The notes under the pieces: model-generated | Seen by the model: the letters and a program-made list of their open reading frames with translations, nothing else | Told to the model about the DNA's origin: nothing | Database searches by the model: none | Program-made: the position numbers and the translations under genes | NCBI GenBank assembly: GCA_030427865.1 | Contig: JAUICK010000016.1 | Coordinates: forward strand, 1 to 64,000 | Direction: 5' to 3' | DNA: 64,000 nucleotides | From: Bacteroidia bacterium | Lineage (GTDB): Bacteria; Bacteroidota; Bacteroidia; Flavobacteriales; Flavobacteriaceae | Shown here: piece by piece, positions 9,672 to 17,237 of the stretch | Layout: every line of letters starts with the position of its first letter | Numbering within the stretch: the stretch's first letter is position 1

Positions 9672-10123
9672 GCAGAGCAATTTCTATTTGAATCTACAAC
9701 AAAATAGCGCAAATGTTTGCGTTTTGATTATATAATAAATTAAGACTTCTATTTTTTAAGAAATAGGAGTCTTTTTTATTTAAAATAGAATTGCATTTAA
9801 AATAGAAAGTGGTTTTTTAATTTATTTTCAATAATAGAGATGAAAATATTAGAAAAGATCTCTTTTTGTATTGTTTAAACATACCTATCCTAAAAAAGCA
9901 GAGCAATTTCTATTTGAATCTGCAACAAAATAGCGCAAATGTTTGCGTTTTCACCTTGTGATAAATTAAGGCTTCTATTTTTAATTAAATAGGAGTCACT
10001 TTTATTTAAAATAGAATTGCATTTAAAATAGAAAGTGGATTTTCAATTTGTTTTTAATAAACCATGATGAAAAACACCAGAAAACAACATTTTTGGTATT
10101 TTCAAAACATACTTATCCTAAAA
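9672..10123. repeat. two 226-bp direct repeats, each with a promoter-like box and a hairpin
   Basis: Units 9672-9897 and 9898-10123 are highly similar and each begins GCAGAGCAATTTCTATTTGA. Each carries TTTG, 21 bases, then AATGTTTG, close to the Bacteroidota promoter layout and overlapping the palindrome CGCAAATGTTTGCG, followed about 20 bases later by a terminator-like hairpin. The end of each unit (TATCCTAAAAAAGCA) matches the 3' end of the neighbouring transposase gene, so the units probably derive from the left end of that insertion sequence. Confidence 0.8.
9744..9777 (+). terminator. intrinsic terminator in repeat unit 1
   Basis: GACTTCTATTT (9744-9754) pairs with AAATAGGAGTC (9761-9771), one G-U pair, 6-base loop, then six T. 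Unit 2 has the same hairpin at 9970-9997 but a weaker T tract. With the promoter-like box at about 9692-9717 it would delimit a transcript of roughly 55 nt. Confidence 0.6.
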
Positions 10124-11390
10124 AAGCACATTCGTTAAAAGATTGGTTTGTAATAACTCTTTCTAAATTTGCTTCTGAAATCTGATTTTTATAGAAATTT
10201 TTATCAGGTATTTTTCTATGAATTACCTCAAAAGGAGTTAATCCAAATAGATCATTAGGAAACCTATGGTGGTTATAATATTCCACAAAAACATCTAAAC
10301 TATCTAAATGCTGTTTTTTGTTTTGTGAAATTTTTCCTTTTAGAAATTCAGTTTTGTAAATACTATGTGTACTTTCCAACATAGAATTAAAAGATGGAAA
10401 ATCATTGGTTCTAGCTGTAATTTTTGAAACTACAGGTGGTGCATTAAAATGATTGACCCAAGTAGAAAATGTTCCTTTATTTTCAGAACCACCATCTGTT
10501 AAAATGTTTATAAGTTTTTTAGCTTTGTTTAAATTGAATTTTACTAAGGCTTCTTTAAAAAGTTTTGTAATAAATTTACTATCTGCTTTTTCAGAAACAG
10601 AAGCATAGTGTAGAATAGCTTTCGAGAAATTATCTTTTACAAAAGCTACTTTTTGCATTCCATCTTCTAGTGTAGGCACTAATGTAATATCCACATGCAA
10701 CCATTCAAAAATACGATTTGCTCTCACTCCTTTTTTAACTGGAATTTTAGGTTTCTTTGGTTTTTGATAACCTAAAGCTTTGGCATATTTACTAAAAGTA
10801 GATTTACCGCAAGAAACTATTTTATTCCTCAAGGCATAATAATACAATGTAGTTTTGGTCTTTCCAAAATGTTCTGGATTGGTAACTAGTTTTTCAATAG
10901 CAGTAGTTTCTTTAAATGTTAGTTGGTTAGGATGTTGTTTAAAACAAGTTTTAAAAATATTTAAAGAACAATTAATTTTTCTTTTCTCACGATAATACCA
11001 ATCAGAAGAAACACCATAGAATTTGCATGCACGTTTAATATTTATGCCAGAAACACTAACAATTTGATTAATGGAATCAATAATAAAATTAGTATTTTGT
11101 TTGATAATTTTTTTAGAATTATGAACTTCATTTAATACTTTCTGATAGCCATCACTTAAATGGAGTATGAATTTCATTGTTTTTTTAAGCTGCTTTCTCT
11201 CGTATATTTTTTGAATATCTTCCAATTCATTTACAAAAGGAACAACTAAACTCTCAAAATCATAATGTTTGTCTTTATTTTTATTCCAATGTTGTAGTGT
11301 TCTTTTTGGAATTTTATCTAATTGATTTTCATCTAATATTCCTTTGATGTAAAACAAAGGAATTAACGGATGATAATTTCTTTTGAACAT
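10113..11390 (-). CDS. DDE (rve-fold) transposase
   Basis: 425 residues. An N-terminal helical and HTH-like part (about 1-210) precedes an integrase-catalytic core with acidic residues at D234 (HVDITLVPT), D299 (TDGGSENKG) and E339 (SMLESTHSIYKTEF), spacing DD39E. The tail ends with the common YYNxxRFPNDLFGLTPFEV segment of rve transposases. The reading frame is intact, so the element may be active. The 3' end abuts the 226-bp direct repeats. Outside the 5' end, hairpin AGTGCGATTTAGCACT near 11496-11513 in reverse orientation follows AAAATAG, as CGCAAATGTTTGCG does on the left; these may be related, imperfect ends. I did not find exact terminal repeats or a target duplication, and IS family is not assigned. 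Confidence 0.85.
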   Translation of the reverse strand: MFKRNYHPLIPLFYIKGILDENQLDKIPKRTLQHWNKNKDKHYDFESLVVPFVNELEDIQKIYERKQLKKTMKFILHLSDGYQKVLNEVHNSKKIIKQNTNFIIDSINQIVSVSGINIKRACKFYGVSSDWYYREKRKINCSLNIFKTCFKQHPNQLTFKETTAIEKLVTNPEHFGKTKTTLYYYALRNKIVSCGKSTFSKYAKALGYQKPKKPKIPVKKGVRANRIFEWLHVDITLVPTLEDGMQKVAFVKDNFSKAILHYASVSEKADSKFITKLFKEALVKFNLNKAKKLINILTDGGSENKGTFSTWVNHFNAPPVVSKITARTNDFPSFNSMLESTHSIYKTEFLKGKISQNKKQHLDSLDVFVEYYNHHRFPNDLFGLTPFEVIHRKIPDKNFYKNQISEANLERVITNQSFNECAFLG

Positions 11391-11452
11391 TTTCTCATAG
11401 CTTTTCTGGAAGCAAAAATAGAAAAATAATCGAAATAAAATTTAAACTAAAA

Positions 11453-11473
11453 ACCACCTCACTAGGAGGTGGT
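11453..11473. repeat. hairpin upstream of the transposase gene
   Basis: ACCACCTC-ACTAG-GAGGTGGT is a perfect 8-bp stem flanked by A runs on both sides. CATAGC (11394-11399) and GCTATG (11482-11487) frame it as a further inverted pair. It may block read-in transcription from flanking DNA into the insertion sequence. Confidence 0.5.
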
Positions 11474-11541
11474 AAAAAAATTGCTATGAAAAAGAAAGTG
11501 CTAAATCGCACTATTTTCAATTTAAAGATACTAAAAGTATT

Positions 11542-11775
11542 TTACATCCCCTTAAAAAACTCTTCTAAAGAAATATCCATTGCTTTTAAAATTTTTACAA
11601 GCGAACTAAAACGCAGGTCACTCCCTTTTTCATAACGTCCATATTGAGATCGTGGAATTCGATGCTCAAAAGCGAACTGTTCGTAATTGGTATATCCTTT
11701 TGCTATTCGTAATTCTCGGAATCTATTCCCAAGTTTTTCCTGTTCTTCTTTGATAAAGTCTTTTTTATTTGCCAT
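11542..11775 (-). CDS. small XRE-type helix-turn-helix regulator
   Basis: 77 residues from the ATG at 11775, chosen over an ATG 42 bp upstream because MANKKDFIKEEQEKL gives the usual length. The Cro/cI-type HTH covers about residues 18-65 (FRELRIAKGYTNYEQFAFE, PRSQYGRYEKG, LVKILKAMDISLEEFF). Putative DNA-binding repressor. It is divergent from the secreted protein gene at 11928 and lies between the transposase and that gene; its targets are unknown. Confidence 0.8.
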   Translation of the reverse strand: MANKKDFIKEEQEKLGNRFRELRIAKGYTNYEQFAFEHRIPRSQYGRYEKGSDLRFSSLVKILKAMDISLEEFFKGM

Positions 11776-11927
11776 ATACAAATAAAGAATAGTTACTTTG
11801 ATTTTGTTACCATTCATAAAAAACCATTAATAAGTGGTATTTTATGAATTCTTTATCTATATTCGCTGTGACTCGTTTATAAGAACGCCTTTTTTTAAGA
11901 GTCAAAGGCAATAAAAATCAAACCTTT

Positions 11928-12401
11928 ATGAAAAAAACAGCAGTTGTTTTGACACTCTTTTTAAGTTTTTCGGTGTTAGGGCAAAAATTAAGTCAAAATG
12001 AAAAAACCAAACGTTGGGAGTATGTTCAAGTCTTTGAAATTCCAAATACACCTCCCAAAGAAATTTACAAACGGATTTTGAACAATTACATCCCCAAGAG
12101 TGATGTCATTCAATCCAAGATTGAAAATGAAAAAATTGTCATTCGTTACAATTTTAGAATGGGGACATTTAAATACGGAATCCTAACAGAAACTTTTGAC
12201 ATCAAAGAGAACAAACTACGTTGGAAAATTCACAACATTGTCTATCTAAAAGCGGTTAGTTCTTTATCCAAACAAAAAGAATTGGATGTCACTGGAGACA
12301 AAAAAATCATTAAGAAAATGAATAAATTACTTCCAGATGCTGTAAAAGGTGTTCAAGATAAAATTGTATCTGCTGGAAGTGATAGTGATGATAAATGGTA
12401 A
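11928..12401 (+). CDS. secreted DUF4468-like protein
   Basis: 157 residues with a cleavable signal peptide (MKKTAVVLTLFLSFSVLG). The mature part resembles the DUF4468/TBP-like fold of Bacteroidota periplasmic proteins (EIPNTPPKEIYKRI, then IVIRYNFRMG and FDIKENKLRWKI). No catalytic motif is evident and no function is known. A TATATTCG stretch about 55 bp upstream could be its -7 box. It is followed after 29 bp by a lipoprotein gene on the same strand. Confidence 0.65.
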   Translation: MKKTAVVLTLFLSFSVLGQKLSQNEKTKRWEYVQVFEIPNTPPKEIYKRILNNYIPKSDVIQSKIENEKIVIRYNFRMGTFKYGILTETFDIKENKLRWKIHNIVYLKAVSSLSKQKELDVTGDKKIIKKMNKLLPDAVKGVQDKIVSAGSDSDDKW

Positions 12402-12430
12402 AAAATATAAATAGCAAAAATTTTTAAAAA

Positions 12431-12751
12431 ATGAAAAAAATAATAGTAATGATTATTGCATGTATAAGTTTATATGTTTGCTCAAGTAATGAAGAAATAG
12501 ACAATCCATTTGATGGAGAATTATTTAATACGATTTGGTTAGGAACAGGAGATGATGAGGGAGAGAGCTATAGTTTTATATCTGACAACGATTTTAAATA
12601 TGTTGGAGAGGGAACTATTGAGTCTGGAACTTATACCTTTAATGGGACAAGTGGTGTATTAACAACTTCTTCCAGCTCACATAGTTTCAAAATTGATGGA
12701 ACAAAAATGACAGTAGAAGATGGTAGTTCTAGTATTTTTATAAAGAACTAA
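12431..12751 (+). CDS. small lipoprotein of unknown function
   Basis: 106 residues. The N-terminus is a lipoprotein signal with a short hydrophobic stretch and lipobox-like SLYVCSS (Cys at about 17). The rest is a small beta-rich domain of lipocalin-like style (FNTIWLGTG, YSFISDNDFKYVGEG, ESGTYTFNG). Probably a surface or periplasmic lipoprotein. It ends before a strong terminator. Confidence 0.6.
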   Translation: MKKIIVMIIACISLYVCSSNEEIDNPFDGELFNTIWLGTGDDEGESYSFISDNDFKYVGEGTIESGTYTFNGTSGVLTTSSSSHSFKIDGTKMTVEDGSSSIFIKN

Positions 12752-12775
12752 TTATTTATTTCTGCTTTGTTCGTC

Positions 12776-12806
12776 AAAAAGCATTCAATTAATTGGATGC
12801 TTTTTT
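12776..12806. terminator. bidirectional intrinsic terminator
   Basis: AAAAAGCATTCAATTAATT followed by GGATGCTTTTTT gives a near-perfect 13-bp stem with A and T tails. It sits between the convergent genes ending at 12751 (plus) and 12810 (minus) and marks a plausible left limit of the mobile element's genes. Confidence 0.85.
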
Positions 12807-12809
12807 GTT

Positions 12810-13055
12810 TTAATCGAGTGTATCTTTAGGGATCTTACATCCAGCTTTTTCAAGAAAATCGAAAGCATGAGCAATTAGCTGATAAATTCTAGTGGTACTC
12901 ACTTGAAAATTATTGGCAATTTCTCGTACAGATTTTTCTTGTTCAAAACGCATTTGTAATACCTTGAAACGAGATTCGGGCATTATTTTTTTATACTCCT
13001 GTGAATTGTTTTTAAAACCTTCTTTAGTAATATATAGTTTTGTTCGTTTTGTCAT
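12810..13055 (-). CDS. small sigma-region-4-like HTH protein
   Basis: 81 residues. The second half is a helix-turn-helix of the sigma-70 region 4 or LuxR sort (MRFEQEKSVREIANNFQVSTTRIYQL), in the form R.I...F.vs..rI.Q. There is no sigma region 2, so it cannot act as a sigma factor by itself and is better regarded as a small DNA-binding protein. Last gene of a four-gene minus-strand run 12810-14216 at the left of the mobile element. Confidence 0.6.
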   Translation of the reverse strand: MTKRTKLYITKEGFKNNSQEYKKIMPESRFKVLQMRFEQEKSVREIANNFQVSTTRIYQLIAHAFDFLEKAGCKIPKDTLD

Positions 13056-13095
13056 AGGGATATTATAAGAGAAATGACGATGTTTTGCACGAAGA

Positions 13096-13335
13096 TTAAA
13101 CGTAGTTCTTTATTAAATGCTGGTTTCTAATGATTTTACCGCAGGCTTTTATCATCAAGTGTTTTATAATTAATTCCGTGCTATTTCTTTTTTTAGCCAT
13201 TCTCTGATAAGACATTTGTCGGATGAAATAATCATCACATAATTGAATCAGTAATTTACTTTTCAAAAAAGGATGGATTTTTTTTCGATGAATTATATAA
13301 AGTGACTTTAAATCTGCTATGATATCAGTTCTCAT
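13096..13335 (-). CDS. small basic protein of unknown function
   Basis: 79 residues, rich in Lys, Arg, Ile and His; predicted all-helical, without a recognised motif. Its start overlaps the end of the RNase H-like gene by 11 bp, so the two are likely translated together. Basic composition fits nucleic-acid binding, which is only inference. Confidence 0.5.
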   Translation of the reverse strand: MRTDIIADLKSLYIIHRKKIHPFLKSKLLIQLCDDYFIRQMSYQRMAKKRNSTELIIKHLMIKACGKIIRNQHLIKNYV

Positions 13336-13867
13336 TTTGTTTGGTGCTATTTCCTGTTAAAACATTGTGCGTATACATTAAGGCAAAAGCATCAAAAATA
13401 CCCATATGATAATCTTCAGACATGGTAAAGGTGCGAAGTGGAGATAAGAATTGTTTTAAAAAAGGAAACCAACCCGCCAAAGTCCTTGAGATTTCATATT
13501 TATTGGTGTCACCATAATGAGCAAACACTTTAGCTACTTCACTTCTACGATATTTAAAAACTTCAACATCGTGTTTGATGGCTTCTAGTTGTAAACGATC
13601 CACTACTTTTTTTACTCGATTTCCAATAGCATTAGAGCTATCATGATAGCCTTTTAAAATAACAATCTCTGGACGGTAGTGTTTGATAAATTTAAGAAGT
13701 CTTTTGACATAATTATTTGGAGACAATAATTTAAATTTTCCAATACCGTAATTCAAAATATCGTTTGGGTGTTCACAAACAACATAGCCCATTCCACGTT
13801 CATTAGGGTAAATCGCAATGGTAATTTTAGAGGTATTTTTCTTCTTAAGTTGACCATTAATTTTCAT
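13325..13867 (-). CDS. RuvC/RNase H-fold resolvase-like protein with degenerate active site
   Basis: About 180 residues from MKINGQLKKK (13867); an in-frame ATG at 13897 is an alternative. The order of elements looks like a RuvC-type RNase H fold: strand SKITIAIYPNERGMGYVVCE, then PEIVILKGY, then VEVFKYRRSEVAKVF, and finally the helix MSEDYHMGIFDAFALMY. RuvC proteins use D, E, D/H and D carboxylates; here the first Asp is replaced in IAIYPNERG and the second strand has ILKG instead of an acidic residue, while the last Asp (GIFDAFAL) remains. It may bind junction DNA without cutting, or belong to a divergent family. Overlaps the XRE gene upstream by about 11 bp. Confidence 0.5.
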   Translation of the reverse strand: MKINGQLKKKNTSKITIAIYPNERGMGYVVCEHPNDILNYGIGKFKLLSPNNYVKRLLKFIKHYRPEIVILKGYHDSSNAIGNRVKKVVDRLQLEAIKHDVEVFKYRRSEVAKVFAHYGDTNKYEISRTLAGWFPFLKQFLSPLRTFTMSEDYHMGIFDAFALMYTHNVLTGNSTKQNEN

Positions 13868-14216
13868 AAGTGGATTGGGTATCTTTAATTCGCTCAATAA
13901 TGATTTTTAATAAGTCCAATCGTTTTCCAACGGTTTTGGAAGTCTCTTCTTCTAACAAATCTTGCTTTAGATTTTCACTTCGGAATAAAAGTTCTTGCAA
14001 ATTTTCCTTAAAATGATTTTTAAACAAACGTTCAATGGGGATTTTTAAAATTAAGTGATAGGATATCACCACATCAAAATTAGGAATGACACTTCCTGTT
14101 TCAATTTTTGACAGATTACCAGAATGCATTCCAATAAGGGTTGCCATATCTTGAAGTAAAAAACCAGTTCGTTCACGAAACGTTTTTAAATAATTTAAAG
14201 GATATTGTTTTTGCAT
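13857..14216 (-). CDS. XRE-family regulator of the mobile element
   Basis: 119 residues. HTH at about 8-65 (FRERTGFLLQDMATLIGMHSG then NLSKIETGSVIPNFDVV), then a helical tail of about 50 residues that could mediate dimerization. First gene of the minus-strand operon with the RuvC-like protein. Its own upstream region has TAGAAACCCT (14300-14309) and an AGTATTAG/CTAATACT inverted pair, so it is the prime candidate for the regulator that recognises the related sites found at other promoters of the element (inference). Confidence 0.75.
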   Translation of the reverse strand: MQKQYPLNYLKTFRERTGFLLQDMATLIGMHSGNLSKIETGSVIPNFDVVISYHLILKIPIERLFKNHFKENLQELLFRSENLKQDLLEEETSKTVGKRLDLLKIIIERIKDTQSTYEN

Positions 14217-14231
14217 GATTAAAATTAAAAA

Positions 14232-14323
14232 AGTATTAGGGTTAATGAATAAGAAAACTAATACTTGCTCCTATTTTAATGGCTTTAAAGATTAGATAAT
14301 AGAAACCCTATCTTGCACGAGAT
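14232..14323 (-). promoter_or_regulatory. upstream region of the XRE operon with TAGAAACCCT half-site
   Basis: Holds AGTATTAG (14232-14239) with inverted CTAATACT (14258-14265), the half-site TAGAAACCCT (14300-14309) and, next to it, ATCT-TGCACG-AGAT (14310-14323). A near copy of the second part (AATCTGCACGATATG) follows the half-site at 14886-14900, so this is a shared composite element. Confidence 0.5.
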
Positions 14324-14402
14324 GCAAAAAAATTTCGCGGTGGCGTGGATATTTTGTGAGTAAGTTTAAATAATTAGAGATTTGAAAAAGAAATATGAAA
14401 AA

Positions 14403-14448
14403 TCTGCACACCACAAAGTATGTTACATAATTATTTGTCGTGTGCAGA
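14403..14448. repeat. 15-bp inverted repeat between convergently placed operons
   Basis: TCTGCACACCACAAA (14403-14417) and TTTGTCGTGTGCAGA (14434-14448) match at 14 of 15 pairs with a 16-base loop. It lies 39 bp beyond the 3' end of the winged-helix gene and could terminate its minus-strand transcript, since T-rich DNA follows on that strand. An alternative is a binding or processing site of the element. Confidence 0.6.
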
Positions 14449-14486
14449 ATTTTTATAGTTGAAAAAAAAGAAAACGAACTTCTTTA

Positions 14487-14840
14487 TCACTTTTGAATGC
14501 CAGATGTATTAAAAGATATTTTATAAAATAATTTAAAAGCTCGTCTTCGAATTACTGGATGGTGTGCTACTACTCCTTTTTCATTTTTAACTTGAATTAT
14601 TTTTTTAACAATCAAAGAGGCAATGGCTGTTCCCACAGAACGTTTAGAGAGTCCAGTTTTTTTGACAAAAAACGCATTGGAAATCCAATCCCACTCTTTT
14701 GGTTTCTTGGTAATTGGATCCTTCCATCCCAGGGTTTGACGAATAATGATTAATAGTACTTTGAGTTCAGATTCAGAGAGTTTGGGTAGATAGGTATCGA
14801 ATACAATATTGGATACACGAGTTTCGTAATAGTAAGTCAT
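14487..14840 (-). CDS. winged-helix protein resembling phage or plasmid replication organisers
   Basis: 117 residues. The segment LPKLSESELKVLLIIIRQT, then LGW, then KKTGLSKRSVGTAIASLIVK is typical of the N-terminal winged helix of replication organisers (RepO/DnaD-like) that begin with a statement of gene choice FDTYLP. No helicase-loader or primase domain follows, and length is about half of full family members. Probably binds an origin or a regulatory site on the element. Its start faces the recombinase operon across a region with a TAGAACCCT inverted pair. Confidence 0.55.
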   Translation of the reverse strand: MTYYYETRVSNIVFDTYLPKLSESELKVLLIIIRQTLGWKDPITKKPKEWDWISNAFFVKKTGLSKRSVGTAIASLIVKKIIQVKNEKGVVAHHPVIRRRAFKLFYKISFNTSGIQK

Positions 14841-14871
14841 CCCAATAAGTATATCTATCCAAACTGTAACA

Positions 14872-14918
14872 AGATAGAACCCTCAATCTGCACGATATGA
14901 AAAATTGGGTTTCTATCT
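14872..14918. promoter_or_regulatory. TAGAACCCT inverted pair between divergent operons
   Basis: AGATAGAACCCTCAAT (14872-14887) and ATTGGGTTTCTATCT (14904-14918) are inverted arms differing by one inserted base. Located between the winged-helix gene (minus, start 14840) and the recombinase operon (plus, start 14989). Same half-site as at 14300, 17163 and 18424. ATAAGTATA copies in opposite orientation flank it at about 14845 and 14938. Confidence 0.6.
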
Positions 14919-14988
14919 CAAATAAACTTTACCACCTATACTTATGGATACCGATTATCTATTCGAACCCTAAACAAACTATGCTATA

Positions 14989-15264
14989 ATGAACACGCAA
15001 CACAGAACCACATTTGATCAGACCAAACCATTTGAATACAGTGAGGGACAACAAAGTGTTTTGTGTTGCAACGGAGCATCAATTCGTTGTCCCTCTCTGG
15101 ATTTAAGTTTTGAACAAGTCAGGGACCGACTTATAAAAAGGGGAATGTCCCAAAAGGATTTTGAAGAACTTGTTGGATTTTTAAGAGGTTTAGCAAGAGG
15201 ATTCATCGAAGAAGAGCTCCGAAGAATTAATAGCCATAGACAAGACAAAGGATATGAAAACTAA
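14989..15264 (+). CDS. small protein preceding the serine recombinase
   Basis: 91 residues, not recognised. Contains a Cys pair region (VLCCNGASIRCPSLDLS) and a helical, charged C-terminus (EELVGFLRGLARGFIEEELRR). It overlaps the recombinase start by 11 bp (ATGAAAACTAA), indicating coupled expression; a role as accessory or directionality factor for the recombinase is inference from this arrangement only. Confidence 0.6.
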   Translation: MNTQHRTTFDQTKPFEYSEGQQSVLCCNGASIRCPSLDLSFEQVRDRLIKRGMSQKDFEELVGFLRGLARGFIEEELRRINSHRQDKGYEN

Positions 15265-16876
15265 CAATCATATCATTGCACTCATCTATGCACGAGTTTC
15301 CACAAAAAAACAAGACCCTATGAGCCAGCTCATTCGTTGTAATGAATACTGTCAACAAAAGGGTTATACAGTTGAAAAAACGTTTAAGGACAAATTTACG
15401 GGAGGAGGGAATTTTTTAGAACGTCCAGCAATGCGCGAATTGTTAGAGTATGCAAAGAAAAATATTCACAAGCAGTATGTTGTTGTTTTTGATGATTTAA
15501 AACGCTTTGCACGAGATACAAAATTCCACATTGACCTTCGAACGACATTCTCAGCAAATGGACTTACTCCAGAATGCTTGAATTACAATTTTGATGAAAG
15601 TCCAGAAGGACGGTTTATGGAGACCATTCATGCGGCACAAAATGAACTGGAACGCCATCAGAATCGACGACAAGTCATTCAAAAGCAACGAGCAAGGCTC
15701 ATTGCTGGGTACAATGCTTTTACCTCTCCTAGAGGCTATAAAAAAATCAAACACTCAGCACATGGAACTATAGATATTCCTACTAAAAAAGGAAAATGGA
15801 TTAAAAAAGCATTGCAAAAATTTGCCAGTGGGGAGTTAGGAACTAAAAGGCAGATGGCAATTTATTTACAGAACAAAGAAGTATTAGGAAAACAAGATAC
15901 CTTTAGGTATATACAAGCTGTAAGTAAAATCTTAAAGAACCCTTTCTATGCAGGATATATAGAATATGCTCCTTGGGAGGTTCAGCGAAGAAAAGGGAAA
16001 CATAAGGCACTGATTAGTTTAGATGAATTCAATACGATTCAAAGGAAACTATCGTCAAATGCGATTCCAAAATCCGTTCGTGAAAATCAGAATTCAATTT
16101 TTCCACTACGAGGGTTTATCAATTGTTATTACTGTAAAACAAAATTAACAGGCTGTAAATCCAAAGGGAGGTGGGGTGGTTTGTATTATAAATATTACTG
16201 TTGGAATAAAAAATGTGCACTTCGTAAAATGCAAGGAGTGATTAAATCCGTTGATGTCAAAAAGATTCATCGAGAATTTGACCGTCTGTTGGAAGCATTA
16301 AAACCAAGTAAAGAAGTATTAAATATAACAAAGCAAATCTTTGAAGACGTTTCTAAAGAACAGGTAAAAAAAATAGCGCACCAAGCATTATTGAGCACTC
16401 AAGAAAAAAAGACGAAAGAAACGGAAATAGAACATTTGATTTCTTTAATTTCTAATCCTAATACATCAGAACTATTAAGAGAACGCTATGAAAAAAAAGT
16501 TACAGAACTTTCATTGGATATAGAAAAAATTGCACGTTTAGATTCAAAAATGCCTCAATCAGAAGAATTACTTCGAACCCCACGTAAGAAAATGTTTGAA
16601 GTTCTAAAAAACCCTTATAAAATATGGACAGAAAGTGATTTAGAGCAGAAACGTCAGCTATTTTATTTTCTTTTTGAAGAAAATTTGGAATACCTCCCAA
16701 ATAAAGGATTTCGAACCCCAAAAAAAGCCTTACCCATAAGACTTTTTGAGGAGTTTAGTTCCGCTGATACGGAGTATGTGCACCTACTGCGTAGAAATTC
16801 GAACCCTATGCAAGCTTATGTTAAAAAGTGGAACTCACAGATGAGTACAATGTTAGAGTTTAAAACCAATAAATGA
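15254..16876 (+). CDS. large serine recombinase (element integrase)
   Basis: 540 residues. Resolvase/invertase catalytic domain at about 9-150 with the nucleophile Ser16 in YARVSTKKQ and the Arg motif FDDLKRFARD. Next a recombinase domain (about 165-270, KKIKHSAHG...ILKNPFYAGYIEY), then a zinc ribbon at about 289-320 (CYYCKTKLTGC ... CWNKKC) and a coiled-coil region (about 350-430). It should integrate and excise the element between short att sites. It is the only recombinase inside the main element, which argues that it mobilises it. The stop codon lies inside the terminator stem. Confidence 0.9.
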   Translation: MKTNNHIIALIYARVSTKKQDPMSQLIRCNEYCQQKGYTVEKTFKDKFTGGGNFLERPAMRELLEYAKKNIHKQYVVVFDDLKRFARDTKFHIDLRTTFSANGLTPECLNYNFDESPEGRFMETIHAAQNELERHQNRRQVIQKQRARLIAGYNAFTSPRGYKKIKHSAHGTIDIPTKKGKWIKKALQKFASGELGTKRQMAIYLQNKEVLGKQDTFRYIQAVSKILKNPFYAGYIEYAPWEVQRRKGKHKALISLDEFNTIQRKLSSNAIPKSVRENQNSIFPLRGFINCYYCKTKLTGCKSKGRWGGLYYKYYCWNKKCALRKMQGVIKSVDVKKIHREFDRLLEALKPSKEVLNITKQIFEDVSKEQVKKIAHQALLSTQEKKTKETEIEHLISLISNPNTSELLRERYEKKVTELSLDIEKIARLDSKMPQSEELLRTPRKKMFEVLKNPYKIWTESDLEQKRQLFYFLFEENLEYLPNKGFRTPKKALPIRLFEEFSSADTEYVHLLRRNSNPMQAYVKKWNSQMSTMLEFKTNK

Positions 16877-16891
16877 GTATTGGTTTTTTTT
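16863..16891 (+). terminator. terminator of the recombinase operon
   Basis: AAACCAATA (16863-16871) pairs with TATTGGTTT (16878-16886) and continues into a T8 run. The left arm is inside the final codons of the recombinase gene. Confidence 0.8.
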
Positions 16892-16918
16892 GGTGATTTT
16901 TAAAATGAAAACTGTTAC

Positions 16919-17128
16919 TTAATACTCAATAGAGGTGTCCGTCAAATCATCACCATTTTGAAATACTTTTTCTAAATACGATTTCAATAAAGTATACTCT
17001 GCGATGTGTACTACTTCTTTATCTGATAAATTCTCTTCAAAAGTTTTACCATGATGATTGCGAATAACGTTCCGTAAGTCGTTTATATATGCTCTGGTAA
17101 TCGGAAAAGGTCTTGTTAAAAATTTCAT
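16919..17128 (-). CDS. small protein of unknown function
   Basis: 69 residues, acidic C-terminal half and a helix-rich profile (RAYINDLRNVIRNHH, KEVVHIAEYTLLKSYLEKVF). No motif recognised. It is transcribed divergently from the ATPase gene at 17238, and the two share a control region with a perfect inverted TAGAACTCTC pair. Confidence 0.5.
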   Translation of the reverse strand: MKFLTRPFPITRAYINDLRNVIRNHHGKTFEENLSDKEVVHIAEYTLLKSYLEKVFQNGDDLTDTSIEY

Positions 17129-17162
17129 ACGTTCCAGTATAAGGTTTTCAAAAACATAGGTA

Positions 17163-17203
17163 TAGAACTCTCTTTTTTCATAAACAACAAGATGAGAGTT
17201 CTA
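17163..17203. promoter_or_regulatory. perfect inverted TAGAACTCTC pair
   Basis: TAGAACTCTC (17163-17172) and GAGAGTTCTA (17194-17203), 10 bp each, 21 bases apart. It is centred almost midway between the divergent starts at 17128 and 17238, exactly where a shared operator would sit. One of four related sites in this element. Confidence 0.6.
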
Positions 17204-17237
17204 TGTCATATGATAAAGGCAAGCGAAACTAGGATCT

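Noticed and set aside
12810..13055. Sigma factor
   Set aside because: Only a region-4-like HTH is present; no region 2 for -7 recognition and core binding.
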